A stretch of 64,000 nucleotides of DNA from Symbiodinium natans (Eukaryota; Sar; Dinophyceae; Suessiales; Symbiodiniaceae). Both the position numbers and the translations under genes were made by a program. The first letter of the stretch is position 1, and the number at the start of each line of letters is the position of its first letter. Where the stretch lies: NCBI GenBank assembly GCA_905221605.1, contig CAJNDS010002672.1, positions 1-64,000 on the forward strand. Reading direction: 5' to 3'. Of this stretch, positions 11,212 to 22,435 are shown in pieces. The notes beneath the pieces were generated by a model, which worked only from the letters and a program-made list of their open reading frames with translations, did not search any database and was not told the DNA's origin.

Positions 11212-12839
11212 TTGTGGTTGCATGAAGCTGCATGCGCACAGGCAGTTTTTCAGAAGAAGACCCCCTGCATGCTTCTACACGTGTGTGGCTATGTAGCATG
11301 CTGAACCCAACATGTCGCGAGGCCTTGTCAGGCAAAAAGTCCCAGAAAGTCTTCCAGTCTCCATCTGCAGGTCGGAAACCCACAATAAGGACTGGACATC
11401 TGCAAGTGGAGATGAGCAAGAATCAGAGCCAGAGCACCTACGTAATCGGTGGCCATCTTGTGCGCTTTTGGGTCGTAACCTGGGAAAGCATGTTGCTCAA
11501 GAGCTCAAGCGGCGAGTTTTTTTGCCTGCACTGCTGCAGCCATGCCTAAGAATCCGGGACTTCGGCATGGCTGCGCAGGCATCACAGGACCCACATCCTC
11601 GGCTAGGACAGGTTGGACACATTCCCCCGTTTTTTTCGGAGCCTCGAAGCCGAGCCGGGCACATGCGCCTGGACGGCGCCGCCCATGTCCTGGGCCTCCA
11701 TCTTTGCGAAGGGCCGCACAGAGCCCGCCCTGTCGTCCCTCTGTGGTTTTCCGTGCACTCTGGCAACCCTTATTTTTTGTAGGGTTTTTAGGTGTTGAGG
11801 CGTTGGTTGCTACTCTGGTAATTACGGAGGGTGTACTCACCCCTTCACATCTGAGGCATGCGAAGTCTGATCGACAGGTCTAAAAGCACAGCAAAAGCTG
11901 CGAACAACAATCACATGTGGCTGCGAACCGTTGCCGAACAGCTCAAGTGCAGACATCACAAAGTCACAACAGGAGCCCCGGTTTGTTTTGGAGCCCGCCG
12001 TTTGCGACATGTTGCTATCTACGCAAGCGATCCTGGGTGCGAGGTCGCCAGGCGCTAGAGGCCCATGGCAGGGATCGCCTTCAGAAGCTCTAGGAATCCA
12101 TGCTTCCCCGATATTCTAGGCCTTCGCTGAAGCTCCGAAATCCGAGCTGCCGGCAACAAGCCCGAAGACAACAGTGGTCAAGGAGCAGGCCAGAAGTATG
12201 GCACCAAAGCGGTCCGCAAACTCCTGAGCATTTTCTGCTATCCCCTACTGTAGAAATATGACCGACTGCACGCCTTGGTAGGGGAGGACTTCCTCGCTCG
12301 CTCTTGGCTGCTGGTCGCTGCACAAAAGACAACCTAGAGCGACCAACATCAGTCCTCAACTCGGACGTGCTGCGTGCCTTGGCAATGGAGCTGACAGTGC
12401 ATGGAGCCAAATCACAGAAGCACGGCCCCAGAATTTGATGCCCAGAAACCCCCAGATTTGAAGATGCGGTTCCTCTTCCATTGCTTGGTGCACGCATGGA
12501 AGAGCAGCGTTAAAGAGGCAAATCCAACCTGAGTTTGCTGAATGTCTGGAGGTAACAGCGAAGGGACAATACTTTGATATGGCAAGTGGCCACAAGGCCG
12601 CAGAGATCTGTTGCAGCGGATGAAGAAGAGGCAATCATGACCTTAGACAAAGGAACAAGTAGTTCAGAAGATGCGGTCATAAGATGCTCAGGCAGTCCAC
12701 AACCACCAACACATTCAGTCCAAGCCAGGCACAGCAGCGGTTGCCGCAAAAACTGTCGACAGCTTCGCCTCAACGCGGCAACGCTGCCAATTCAAGCATT
12801 TGCGGGACGGCAGCACAAGCAGCACGGGTGAACTGAAAG
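11212..12839. other. No supported gene
   Basis: This is the upstream side of the acyl-CoA ligase gene and the downstream side of the DUF202-like exons, so it may hold 5' exons or untranslated sequence of the first and 3' exons of the second. Open frames at 11497-11840 and 12090-12634 (minus) have no recognisable motif. Confidence 0.4.
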
Positions 12840-12981
12840 GCTTCCAAGCGGCCCAATGAATAAAGGTTCTCTCTGTCGAGAACCACACCTGGCTGCGGTG
12901 CTGCCACTCTACTCCAACGGCCGAAGCACTCGATGCACACCACCAGCTGGGGGCCTTCGGTTCCACCTTCACGGTCGGCAT
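12840..12981 (-). CDS. DUF202/VTC1-like membrane protein, two exons (partial)
   Basis: Exon 1 ends with TVKVEPK at 12955, and exon 2 starts at 12888 with VWFSTERTFIHWAAW. Joined in phase 0 they give VEPKVWFSTERTFIHW, which matches the start of the DUF202 domain (VEPKVFFANERTFLSWL-like) found in the small VTC1 subunit and at the C-terminus of vacuolar transporter chaperones. VTC proteins make and translocate polyphosphate at acidocalcisome or vacuole membranes. The intron has a GC donor (12954) and a cag acceptor. A Met lies at 12981. I could not place the exons for the three membrane helices that should follow; they should be between about 12.8 and 12.2 kb. The identification rests on this short, very characteristic motif. 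Confidence 0.5.
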
Positions 12982-13479
12982 GGATGAATTGCCTTCAAGA
13001 ACTCTGCCGGAAGTAAGGCGCACTGGACCACTGCAAAGTGACAGAATCTTGCCGCACGATGCATGTAAAAACTGGGCATCCTGGCAGCAACGTTATCAAT
13101 CCAACCAATCCGCCATCAAGACATCTGTGTACACCCAGCCATCTCGAGCTGAAATGTCCGCGCTGTCGCTTGCGCTCACGCTTGCTGCGATGCTGCTCGT
13201 GTGTTGTTCTACCAAGTCCCTCGAAACACCTAGGACCTACATAAGAAGATGTTAGCGATTACCAGTCCTCGAAAAGCACTCCGACTCAGCAACATCCGAT
13301 GACAACATTTTTGCACGTTGCGCGGAAGCGAACCCAAGTCAAACAAACACAAACCGTTTCGAGACTCAAAATACACGGCAAGCACTTTGCCGAGTGACAC
13401 CGCGCAGCTTTGCTGTCGGGGTGTGCCTTGGTTTCGAAAAGACGGGGTGGGAACGGAATGCCCAAAAATGGCCCCCAAG

Positions 13480-15669
13480 TCACACTTCAACCAAATCCTC
13501 CTCCTCCTCCTGTTGCTTGCTGACCTTCCCCGAAGGCGATTCATGCAACTCGCCTTTATGTGCTATGCCGGCTATGATGGCTGCCTTGAATGGATTGCGA
13601 CCAAACAGGGCACGAACGATCGGGGCACCGACTACAGGAACCTGAGCCACACGTCCAGGTCCGGCTGCTGCCAGCAAAACGATCACGGAGTTCACACCAA
13701 ACACGTAGAAGACTTCATAAGATGGGCCTTGGAAGAGGCCGCTGTACGTTAGTACAACAGGCACGACCACGAGGGCCTCAAGTCTTTCTGCAAAGGCCTT
13801 CCGATGAGCAGGCCCAAAAACAAAGAGCGTGTAGAAGGTCACTGCCTCCAAGGCAGCTCCCACAAACACCAACCAGCGCAGCCCATCTGCCATCTCCTCG
13901 TAGTCATGGCGCAAGATTCGGCCAATCCAGATCTGGTTTGTATTGGTGACCCACCAGAGTACACTGAGAACAAAGAGGCTGCGGCTCCAAGTTGAGATGT
14001 CCCCAAGGGCCCCGGTGCGCCGCGTGATCTCCTGGAGGTCCTTGGCGAACACATTCATGTCCAATAGCACCCGCACGGCATGGTCCACCTCACGCTCCTG
14101 GCCCTCGATAGCCCGGATCTCCTAGTGATCTGGGAAAGAGCTCTGCTTTGAAGCACTTGCGAGCTCATTTCTCGTGGGGGGGACGCTGACAGGGACCTGA
14201 CGATCTGAAACCATGTGAAAACCTCTGAACCCTCTGCCCAACTTACCCAACGAGTATCCAGAATCAGTCCTTGCGGATCCGCTCCGCGTCGGCGGCGTTG
14301 GCGCTCTTAGCAGCCTCGATGCCCTCAAAGCCAGACTTTAGCTGGCTGGTCTGTCGCCTTCCGTCCAAAGCCAGCAAGCGATCCATTTCTAGTCCGGCCA
14401 TGAAGAAAACTGCCACGGTCATGAAGATCATGTTGTTTGACCTCTTGAAACCCTTCCGATATGATAGGCTTATGCGATACATGGCAAACACCGCACCGCA
14501 GACATATATAGCCACCTGGAGCAGTTTCCAGTCATGCCTGTTGGTCTTGTACAAGAAGGTGAGGAAGATGAGGCAAGCCAGGCCACTGAAAAGCCCAACC
14601 TGTTCCACACGCTTGATCTGATCCGCCGAGTCTGTGGTCGCCTGGCTCATGATCAGGAAGCCTAATCCGTGGAAGGCCATGCCAGCAAAAACGGTACGGA
14701 GCACTCGGGGCCAGAAGTGTGGGATTGGCGACAGGGCAGTACGGATCGGTTTCTCCAGGCGGAAGGCTAAAAAAGCTTCGTACACGCACCAGACTCGTGT
14801 GTAGATGGATGTTGTCTTGTTGGGGACGACCAGCATTTCCTTTGCTGCGGTGAGAGCTTTGGCAAAGGGTGACTCAGAGGGAGACGTGATCAGGTCCCCG
14901 ATGTCCAAATTCTGTGGATTGGAGAGAAAACAAACATAAGCAGCATTTGCACCAGTTGGCCAAGAGTTGGAAACTTTGTCCACAAACTCGAAAATGCCTT
15001 CGGCCCATGCATGTGTGATGAAGAGGTCACAACTTATGCCCTTGGGATGCTTCATGAGTGCCCAGCTGACATTACCGGCTCGCCTTGTCAGAACTTTGAT
15101 GTATTGTTCCGTTACGGAGTACATCGATGGGCCCTTGACAACATCCGCAGGATCGAACGGATCCAAGTCTGTGGGCTTGATACGGCCGTCGGCAACCGCC
15201 TTTGAAACTAGACGCCGAAACTGGAGCAAATCGTCCAGTGTCCTTGGCTTGTCGACATTGTTTTTTTGGTATCTTAAAAACTGGAGTTCAGCAATCTGCC
15301 CCTGCCTGCTCTTAAAATAAAACATGCTTCAGCTAAGCCGGGTTTCACACCCCACTTGTGCATGTCCACTGTCCTGTGGAGAGAGGCTCCCTCGAGGGGG
15401 AAAAGACTATTCTCCACTGCATGGTCCTCTTGTGAGAAAGCCATGTCATCAACGAGACGCACGGAACGATGGATGATCCAGCCGCATGTGAACATGCCCA
15501 CAATACCCATCACGAGCAACAGCGGGCCCATCACCTGAAGGTAAAGAGCGTCACCGGTTGGAACCGGGCCCGCAGGCTCCGAGCAACATCGGAAATGGTA
15601 GTCTGAAGCCCAAAAGCGCATCTTGGTCACACGGGGTTGAAAGCCTTCCACACACATGCAAGGCCTCAC
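13480..15669 (-). CDS. Multi-pass membrane protein with a TIR-like region, three exons
   Basis: Exon 1 (15669-15356) carries a transmembrane helix (LLLVMGIVGMFTCGWII). Exon 2 (15305-14270) carries a soluble region with CDLFITHAWAEGIFEFVDKV, AYVCFLSNPQNLDI, MLVVPN and YTRVWCVYEAFLA, then about four hydrophobic helices. Exon 3 (14121-13480) adds about four more helices and an acidic tail (QQEEEEDLVEV). The three exons join in frame to about 663 codons. The first intron (15355-15306) is a 50-bp GT-AG intron. The second (14269-14122) needs a GA donor, because reading on meets a stop at once. The F-I-T-H-x-W strand and the later W-C-x-x-E motif resemble TIR or TIR-like domains, which in other systems signal or cleave NAD. 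I recall similar proteins only from dinoflagellates and related protists and cannot name a function. Confidence 0.65.
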
Positions 15670-17159
15670 GAGATGTCCACCAATGCAAGGCTCTTCACCT
15701 GGACTGTTCTTGATGAACCGGCTGGCATTGCCTCAGCTTGCAACTTGGAGATGGTAGAATCTCTATCCAGGGTCCCTGTCCACAACAGCTACAAGCGGCA
15801 AATCCCGACATGCTCCTCCCAACTTAGCTCTGCACAGGTTTCGATGCCTTCAGGGGTTACAAACGGCCGAAGAAAATTCGAGCAATGTGGACCAACTACT
15901 TTTTGTTGCAAGTCTTATGGCATGTTTCGCAGTGGCAGCGCCTCCCAGCTCGGACCCGACGGGACAAACCGTAGCGTCTGTGGATACGATGACGAAGAGG
16001 TCGCCATAGAGGAAAACAAACCACACCAAGCACAAACCTCATGTCACACGCGCAAACTCAATCCAACAGTCCGTGGCAGTCTTCCAATTCATTTGATGGT
16101 GCCCGGTCAAGTTCCCTGCCATTGCTGTGTTCTGACTCCTGACCCGATCTGGCCTGCTCCCTTTCTTAAACCCTCGTCTGGTTTAAGCTACATGCTGAGC
16201 AATGGCAAGAAAATTCAAATAAGAAACGACATGCCAAGAATGCGACTGGTTCCCTAAGGCGCCAGCACCACTACTCATATCTTAAATCCAGAGTCTAGGA
16301 ACTTCCAAGACTCGCCAACACCAGTCGCAAGCAGTTGGTCCATACCAGCGGCTGCATGGCACGTTTGTTTGCAGATTGCTTTGCAAATTTTCCTGCTGGA
16401 TACATCTGCGAACCACACAGGGGCAGCGAGAAATGCACATCACAACGCACGCATTGCTCCACTACCCTCAAGCATTTTGAGTTGTCATGGGCGTGTGGAA
16501 ACTTAAAATCAAAGGCTGCGCACGGCTCACGGTCATGTTTCGGTTGTTGCCACATATAGCCGTGCACTGCTGATCCTTGTCCTTGAAACGCTTTCGGAAC
16601 CTAAACCCGGAAGCGAAACTGTGACGAAACTTCCTTTAAACATGAACACATCTAACCCAATAAGGGGCGAATTGTTGTTTCTTGTTGTGCTTCGTGCCAC
16701 TTCCGAAAAGCTGTACGCGAAAGTTTTGATGTCCAGCTTCAGTTTGCGGGGTTTCGACAGGGTGCTGACACCGCATCCATCCCAGATCCATGCTGAAACT
16801 GGGCTCGACGAACACAATGTTGAAAGTTGAGAAGTTTGTGTTCTCCTCCGACAATGTGAATTTCAGGGGTTTGTGGCTTGATGGCTTTGAAACGCTCCAA
16901 ACTTTTTGCGTTGACCAACGATTTTAACCTGAAACATATCTCGTCTGGGGCGGGGGTCACGCGAAGCGGTCTTTCTTGCAAAGGTGTGGCTCACATTGTT
17001 TTCTTTGAAGCTCGGGCCGCATGGAAAAATTTTCTATGTAAGGTGTGGCTCGGCACCTGTTCCCATTGATTTTCACCCATCAAAGCCCGTCCGCCCCTAG
17101 TAATAGGACTGCTGTTGCTGCGGTGGCTTCTCCGACTCCTCCTCTTCCTCGACTACTGC
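15670..17159. other. No supported gene
   Basis: The region lies upstream of the TIR-like membrane protein gene. A minus frame at 16035-15850 has a hydrophobic stretch (WFVFLYGDLFVIVS) that might be a further 5' exon, but no splice join could be confirmed. The rest shows no motif. Confidence 0.35.
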
Positions 17160-17164
17160 AACTA

Positions 17165-17288
17165 CTACGACAGTAGCAGTAGCAGTAGCAGTAGCAGTAG
17201 CAGTAGCAGTAGCAGTAGCAGCAGCAGAAATAATAATATAAAAACAATAATAATAATAATAATCGTAGTAGTAGTAGTAGTAGTAGTG

Positions 17289-17384
<96 letters not shown>

Positions 17385-17396
17385 ATAGTATAGCTT
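17165..17396. repeat. Trinucleotide microsatellite (AGT/AGC/AAT)n
   Basis: It begins with about ten alternating agt/agc units, passes through an AT-rich aataataat part, then continues as about 40 units of gta with one ggt interruption. It directly abuts copy A of the 240-bp direct repeat at 17392. Confidence 0.97.
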
Positions 17397-17633
17397 GACG
17401 CAGATCCAAAATGTTGAGGCTCAATTGTATGAGATAGCATGAAGGGAATATATCACAAAATGCAATTCTCACATTCAATCCACATCCACATGAGCGGCAT
17501 TCTTAAAGGAACATGCACTGTACTCACGCTTCTTTTCTCATAGGCGAACTGGGGCATCGAGACCCTGCATCCGGTTCGTTTAACACACCCACGCATTGTG
17601 GGCAAGCATGGCATTTTATGCTTCATTTCCCCC
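17392..17633. repeat. 240-bp direct repeat, copy A
   Basis: It begins agcttgacgcagatccaaaa and ends gcttcatttcccc, next to a run of about 14 G. It matches copy B (17980-18217) almost base for base, with a few substitutions and small indels near the 3' end. The spacing from start to start is 588 bp. Confidence 0.93.
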
Positions 17634-17979
17634 CGGGGGGGGGGGGGGGACAAAATCTTTATGCGATTCTTTGCACCAAGAATCCTTGAGCACGAGCCCA
17701 TCACAAAGTATGTACATGATCAGCAGGACTTGTTCAAATTTTCCCCAAAATTCTTGAAAGTCCCAATAAGCAATCACTCATGCCCAACTTCATTCCACTT
17801 GACAATCAGGGCTCAAATGGTGCACGTTGCTTACTTGGAAGGGTTCAAGAACGCTTTAAGTTTTTAAAGCTGTTTTGGGGATGTAAACACACGAACAAAA
17901 CTTTTGGATCCGCTTTCTCATTGAAAGCTGCGTCAAATTTTTAAACTCACGTCGCGCAAGCTCGACTGAATTCTTATAA

Positions 17980-18217
17980 AGCTTGACGCAGATCCAAAAT
18001 GTTGAGGCTCAATTGTATGAGATAGCATGAAGGGAATGTATCACAAAATGCAATTCTCACATTCAATCCACATCCACATGAGCGGCATTCTTAAAGGAAC
18101 ATGCACTGTACTCACGCTTCTTTTCTCATAGGCGAACTGGGGTATCGAGACCTGCATCCGGCTCGTTTAAACACCCACGCATTGTGGGCAAGCATGGCAT
18201 TTATGCTTCATTCCCCA
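17980..18217. repeat. 240-bp direct repeat, copy B
   Basis: Near-identical to copy A at 17392-17633. The 346 bp between the copies are AT-rich and show no gene. The pair could be a short LTR-like pair, a MITE-type duplication or a local tandem duplication. No target-site duplication was clear. Confidence 0.93.
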
Positions 18218-18322
18218 GTCTGCTTCAGCACTGCTACACTATCGATCTCAGCGGCTTCTTTAAGAGAGGACATACTGGCGTACAGACGTCCAGCTTCCAT
18301 CGGCTGAGCTCTTTCAAGGAAC

Positions 18323-18640
18323 TCAGAGGGTCGCAATGTTGGACGCGGATGGGACTCGAGCCACCCACAGGAAGCATGCCTCCGTCTCCTGAGGGTTTTC
18401 GAGGACCATCAGAACTTCACGCCACAAAGCCACTATGGTGTCACCTTTTACCAAGGTATCGAGCGCCGGCCAACTGTAGAGCAAAATCCGACGGCTTTGT
18501 TGCTGCTTCTTCCAGTGACGCAATGCTCGGACTGCGGCATACAGTTCCACAAGACCTATCACATGGTGCTTGCCCTGTGATCTCCAATGCTCAAGCAGGG
18601 AGTCTGGCACAGAACACCCAAAGATGGAGGCGCGGGACAT
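18323..18640 (-). pseudogene. RNase H-like fragment of a retroelement polyprotein
   Basis: The minus frame contains VIGLVELYAAVRALRHWKK, which resembles the RNase H strand with the catalytic Glu (I-x-x-x-E-L-x-A-x-x-x-A-L). It is followed by PALDTLVKGDTIVALW and ends CFLWVARVPSASNIATL, similar to the tail W-x-x-R-V-P-S-x-S-N-x-A-D of dinoflagellate retroelement RNase H-like domains. The expected Asp after the final Ala is lost, a stop lies just before the first Met at 18640, and no reverse transcriptase is attached. It is a truncated relic. Confidence 0.6.
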
Positions 18641-19219
18641 TCATGCGGTTGAAAAAAGCACTCCCCCGATCGTCAGGTGCTCACACGATCCTTCTTCAAG
18701 GGCTCCATCCGAAACAAAAGCATGGATTTCACGCAGCTTTCACTCCACCGGATGTCTCTCAAGGCCACACGGCCAGCTCTCCCAAATCTGTGCATCCGCA
18801 TGCTGCAGCTTCCCAATGAAGGACGGCAACTCGCAGAGGACAAGGATCTGGCTTCGAGCGCGGTTTTTAAGGCGAGTTCTCACATCGGCTCTGCTCATTG
18901 CGGATCTTCACCAAGCCGCATGCGGAGGCAATTTTTTCAAATTTTCCAAAATGCAAGTTTCAGCACTTTTCAAGGTTTTTGGAGTTAATTTTCATTCTTT
19001 GCAGGCGTCGCTGGGTTGTTGTTCAGCTCTTTGCAGTGGTCTTAGCAGGAATTTACCCACACGGAATATCTGAAAGCTGCATATTTTCAGAAATTTGAAT
19101 TTTTGTTTTTGAAAACCATGAAAAATGTGTTTTTTTTTCTTTTGTTGAAAACTTTTTTGTTTGCTCCCATTTTACCTGGCAAGATAGCATGTAGGAATTC
19201 CAAAATGATTTGTTTTTAA

Positions 19220-19945
19220 ACCAACCATTCCACAGAATAGAATGCATTCTAGATTTTTTGGACGCCGCGTTTCTCACAATGTTTTTTGAAAATTTTCAAA
19301 TTTTGATCCAAACCAAGCCGGTTGGCTTATTTGCAAAAATTTAGTAAGGCTCATTTTTGTTTTCAGATCATTTCGTTAACAATGTTTCTCAAACAAGGAA
19401 AAGTTGAAAAAAAAAACATTAATTGATGTTTTAAATTGTGCTCAAGCGATTTTGTTTCTGAATCAAAATCAGTATTCACACTGCAGACTTTGAAATGCTT
19501 AAACACCAGGTTTCCTGTTTTAAATGTTTTTTTCATTTTTGGCCAACTTTGAAACCAGTGCTTTCCGGTTTTGAATGTTTTTCATGTTGGAAATTGCAAA
19601 AACAATTTGCTTAACAGGGCATCTTCAATTTGCTCAAGTTTGGTCTTGCCTTGCACGTGTCAAGCCAGACAGCTGAAAAACACAGCCAAAGTTTTTTGAG
19701 GTCATGTCTTTGCTGGCAGCTTTGTTCAGCCTTTGCAGGTGAAAACAGGAAAAATGCACGTCAAATCAAGCAGCAGAAGAAAAAATGGGCTGAGTTTGAA
19801 GTCTTGGCTTTGACAAGATGGGCTGCGACGACCCAATTGCAGACCGGCGACGCGTGGTGGTGGCCGTGGACATGAGTCATGACTCAATGACTTATGACTC
19901 ATGACTGTGACATGACTTATGACTCATAACTTATGACTCCTATGT
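19220..19945. repeat. About 850-bp diverged tandem unit, copy 1
   Basis: It begins at ccacagaatagaatgcattc and includes gccggttggct, caatgtttctcaaacaagga and gccagacagctgaaaaacac blocks. It ends in a short run built from atgactcat and atgactta words (19873-19940). Each block recurs in the same order in copy 2, at an offset of about 850 bp, with many substitutions and indels. There is no coding signal. Confidence 0.85.
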
Positions 19946-20069
19946 CTTTGCACTTTCGTTTGATGTTGGTTTGATGGTAGGTGCGCCGTCTCATCCCTCT
20001 TTGAATCTTATTGCTCTAGCTTACTGGGACGCTGTTGCGTCGAAGAAGCAGTGGAGGAAAAAAAAGACT

Positions 20070-20935
20070 TATGACTTCCACAAAATACATTCTGTTTTTT
20101 TGAACGCCGCGTTTTTTCTAATGTTTTTTAAGATTTTCAATATGTTAAATTTTGATCCAAAGCAAGCCGGTTGGCTCAGTTTCAAAAAGTTAGTATGGAT
20201 CATCTTGTTCATTTCGTTGACAATGTTTCTCAAACAAGGAAAAATTGAACAAAAATTAATTAACGTTTTTTTTTGATTTTGTTTTTCAGGCAAGTTTGTT
20301 CAGAGCGATTTTGTTTCTAAACAAAGGCATTCCAAAATTATTATTCATATTGCAGACTTTGAAATGCTTCGAAACCAGTTTTTTTCTGTGTTTTAAACGT
20401 TTTTTCATGTTTGAAATTTTAAAAACAATTTGCTTTAAAAAACGTAGCAAAAAAGCATCTCCAATTTGCATCTCAAGTATGGTGTGGCCTGCATGTGTCA
20501 AGCCAGGACAGCTGAAAAACACAGACCAAGTTCTTTGAAGTCCTGTTTCATTGCTGGTGGTTTTGTTTCAGCCTTTTCTGCAAACAGGAAAAAATGCACG
20601 TCAAGCCAAACAGCAGAAAAGAAAGATGGGCTGAGTTTGAAGTCTTGGCTGGATTCGACGCGAACAAAGCTGAAAGGAAACCAAGGCAGTTTTTCATTGT
20701 TCATGACCCGTGTTTGTGGCCGATGGGTTGCGGCGGCCGCAATGACTCACGTGACTGCCGTGACTGTGGCTGTGACTGTGACTGATTCATGGTTCCTGAT
20801 TCATGATGATCTCATGACTCATGACTCATGACTCATGACTCGTGGCTCATCATGATCTCATGTCATGAGTCATGACTGAATGAATGATTGATGACTGATG
20901 ATTGATGATTCATACTTCACAATGCATAATGATTC
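20070..20935. repeat. About 850-bp diverged tandem unit, copy 2, with expanded ATGACTC tail
   Basis: The same blocks occur as in copy 1 (gccggttggctcagtttc at 20165, caatgtttctcaaacaagga at 20220, gccaggacagctgaaaaaca at 20502). The terminal simple repeat is much longer here (20738-20935) and includes four consecutive catgact words. The shared tgactca word is the AP-1/GCN4 core, which may be chance in a simple repeat. Confidence 0.85.
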
Positions 20936-21079
20936 ATGATGCGATGCGATGATGCGATTATGATTGATGCCAATGCCAGGCAATGCGGCGGCAATGCCAG
21001 GCCAGGACCGCGTGCCAGCACCAGGACCGCCGGGAAGCCGGACTGCCAAGATGCCAGGGCTCAGGACTCAGGACCTGGC

Positions 21080-21102
21080 AGGATGATGATGACGACGATG
21101 AT

Positions 21103-21145
<43 letters not shown>

Positions 21146-21188
21146 ACAATGACACGATGTGATGATATATGATATGCTATGATCTGAT

Positions 21189-21251
<63 letters not shown>

Positions 21252-21255
21252 CTGC
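21080..21255. repeat. GAT/ATG trinucleotide microsatellite
   Basis: Two gat arrays (about 21101-21144 and 21190-21252) are separated by a degenerate gatatgatatgc segment. Frames through it give poly-Asp or poly-His, which I treat as spurious. Confidence 0.97.
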
Positions 21256-22435
21256 TGATGATCTTCTGCTGAGGATCTGCTGACGCTGCTGGGCAATATG
21301 AGACTCTTGATGAGACTGCCGACAGGTTTGTTAATCTGGCCCTATGGCCCTAGAACACCATGCCGCGCCCGAAATTTCGGCCATACTTAGCTCCGTCGTA
21401 GGTAATGGGGCCATGTAATCCATGTGGCCCCCTGATTTGATGCCAAGCAGAGAGTGCTTCGCACCCCCATTTTGCCGTCAGGCAAAAAACCCAAGTCTGT
21501 GTAACAGCCAGAAACATCTACCTGCGCGAAAAATCCGTGCACTTTTCTGGGGAGAACGCTGTCGAAGTCGACACAGTGGCATGTGAAACCATCAGGAAGT
21601 CGGCACAGTAAGCGGCCCAGAACACCCTTAAACTACATTCTATGGCGTGCAATAAGAAGCTGACTCTTAGGAAGTGTGAACGCTTGCAAGAGCCCCATAA
21701 GCGGCAACATTATAAGGAAATGACCTGTCACGCTCAATGCTAACATTAGCGAGTGGGGAAAAACTCTTTGTCAGCTGGCCAACTTTTCATGTTCTGACCC
21801 GTGACAAGTCCACCCCTTGCAAAGGTTCATCAACATAAACTTATCTGACAATTAAAAAAAATAACCTGAAAAAAACACTGCAAATATTTTCTTTGCTACA
21901 TTTCACAAGTACCACACTAACCAACAATATGCACCACTCAAGCTACAATTAAGACCCACATTAAGCTAAAACCGCATGAAGCAGGGCAGGAAGACTGTTC
22001 TGGTCTTGAAGAATATCGGAAAGCATGCTAGAATATTTCACCAAATTAAACATTAGGCTCAATCGTTTCTGTACATGTCCCATCCAAATAAGCTTTGAAA
22101 ACAAGTGATCGTCAACTAAACTGCCTTTGGTCAACGATTCCGTGGCACGCGGCTCTGAACAAAACTGGCTAACAAAGCTAACGCTGGAAATAAAGGGTCA
22201 AAAGCCTTTGCAGTGTTTACCCACAGCCACACGGCTGGAACTCTAAACATGCAATTTTGGATGTGGGAAGCTTGTCTGTGTTTCACCCTTTTTCGTGCAA
22301 TAAGGCAAGACTGAGTTGCAAAACTAACAGTGCAGCCAAGTGCGCGTCCTAAAAGGTGGGGTAGTGTGCCTCTACCCAACTCCAACTTGGCAGAGTGGAG
22401 TACCCCACCCAAGAGGGCTGATGGGCCTCACCTTT
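21256..22435. other. No gene seen
   Basis: The sequence is unique and AT-richer than its surroundings. Only short open frames are present and no RNA gene is recognisable. A cluster of A-rich runs lies at 21850-21875. Confidence 0.5.

Noticed and set aside
17080-17478. Open frames with poly-Leu, poly-Ser or poly-Thr
   Set aside because: Translation of the GTA microsatellite, open in several frames at once.
20820-20880. AP-1/GCN4 sites (tgactca)
   Set aside because: The words are part of a simple repeat; there is no evidence of regulatory use.
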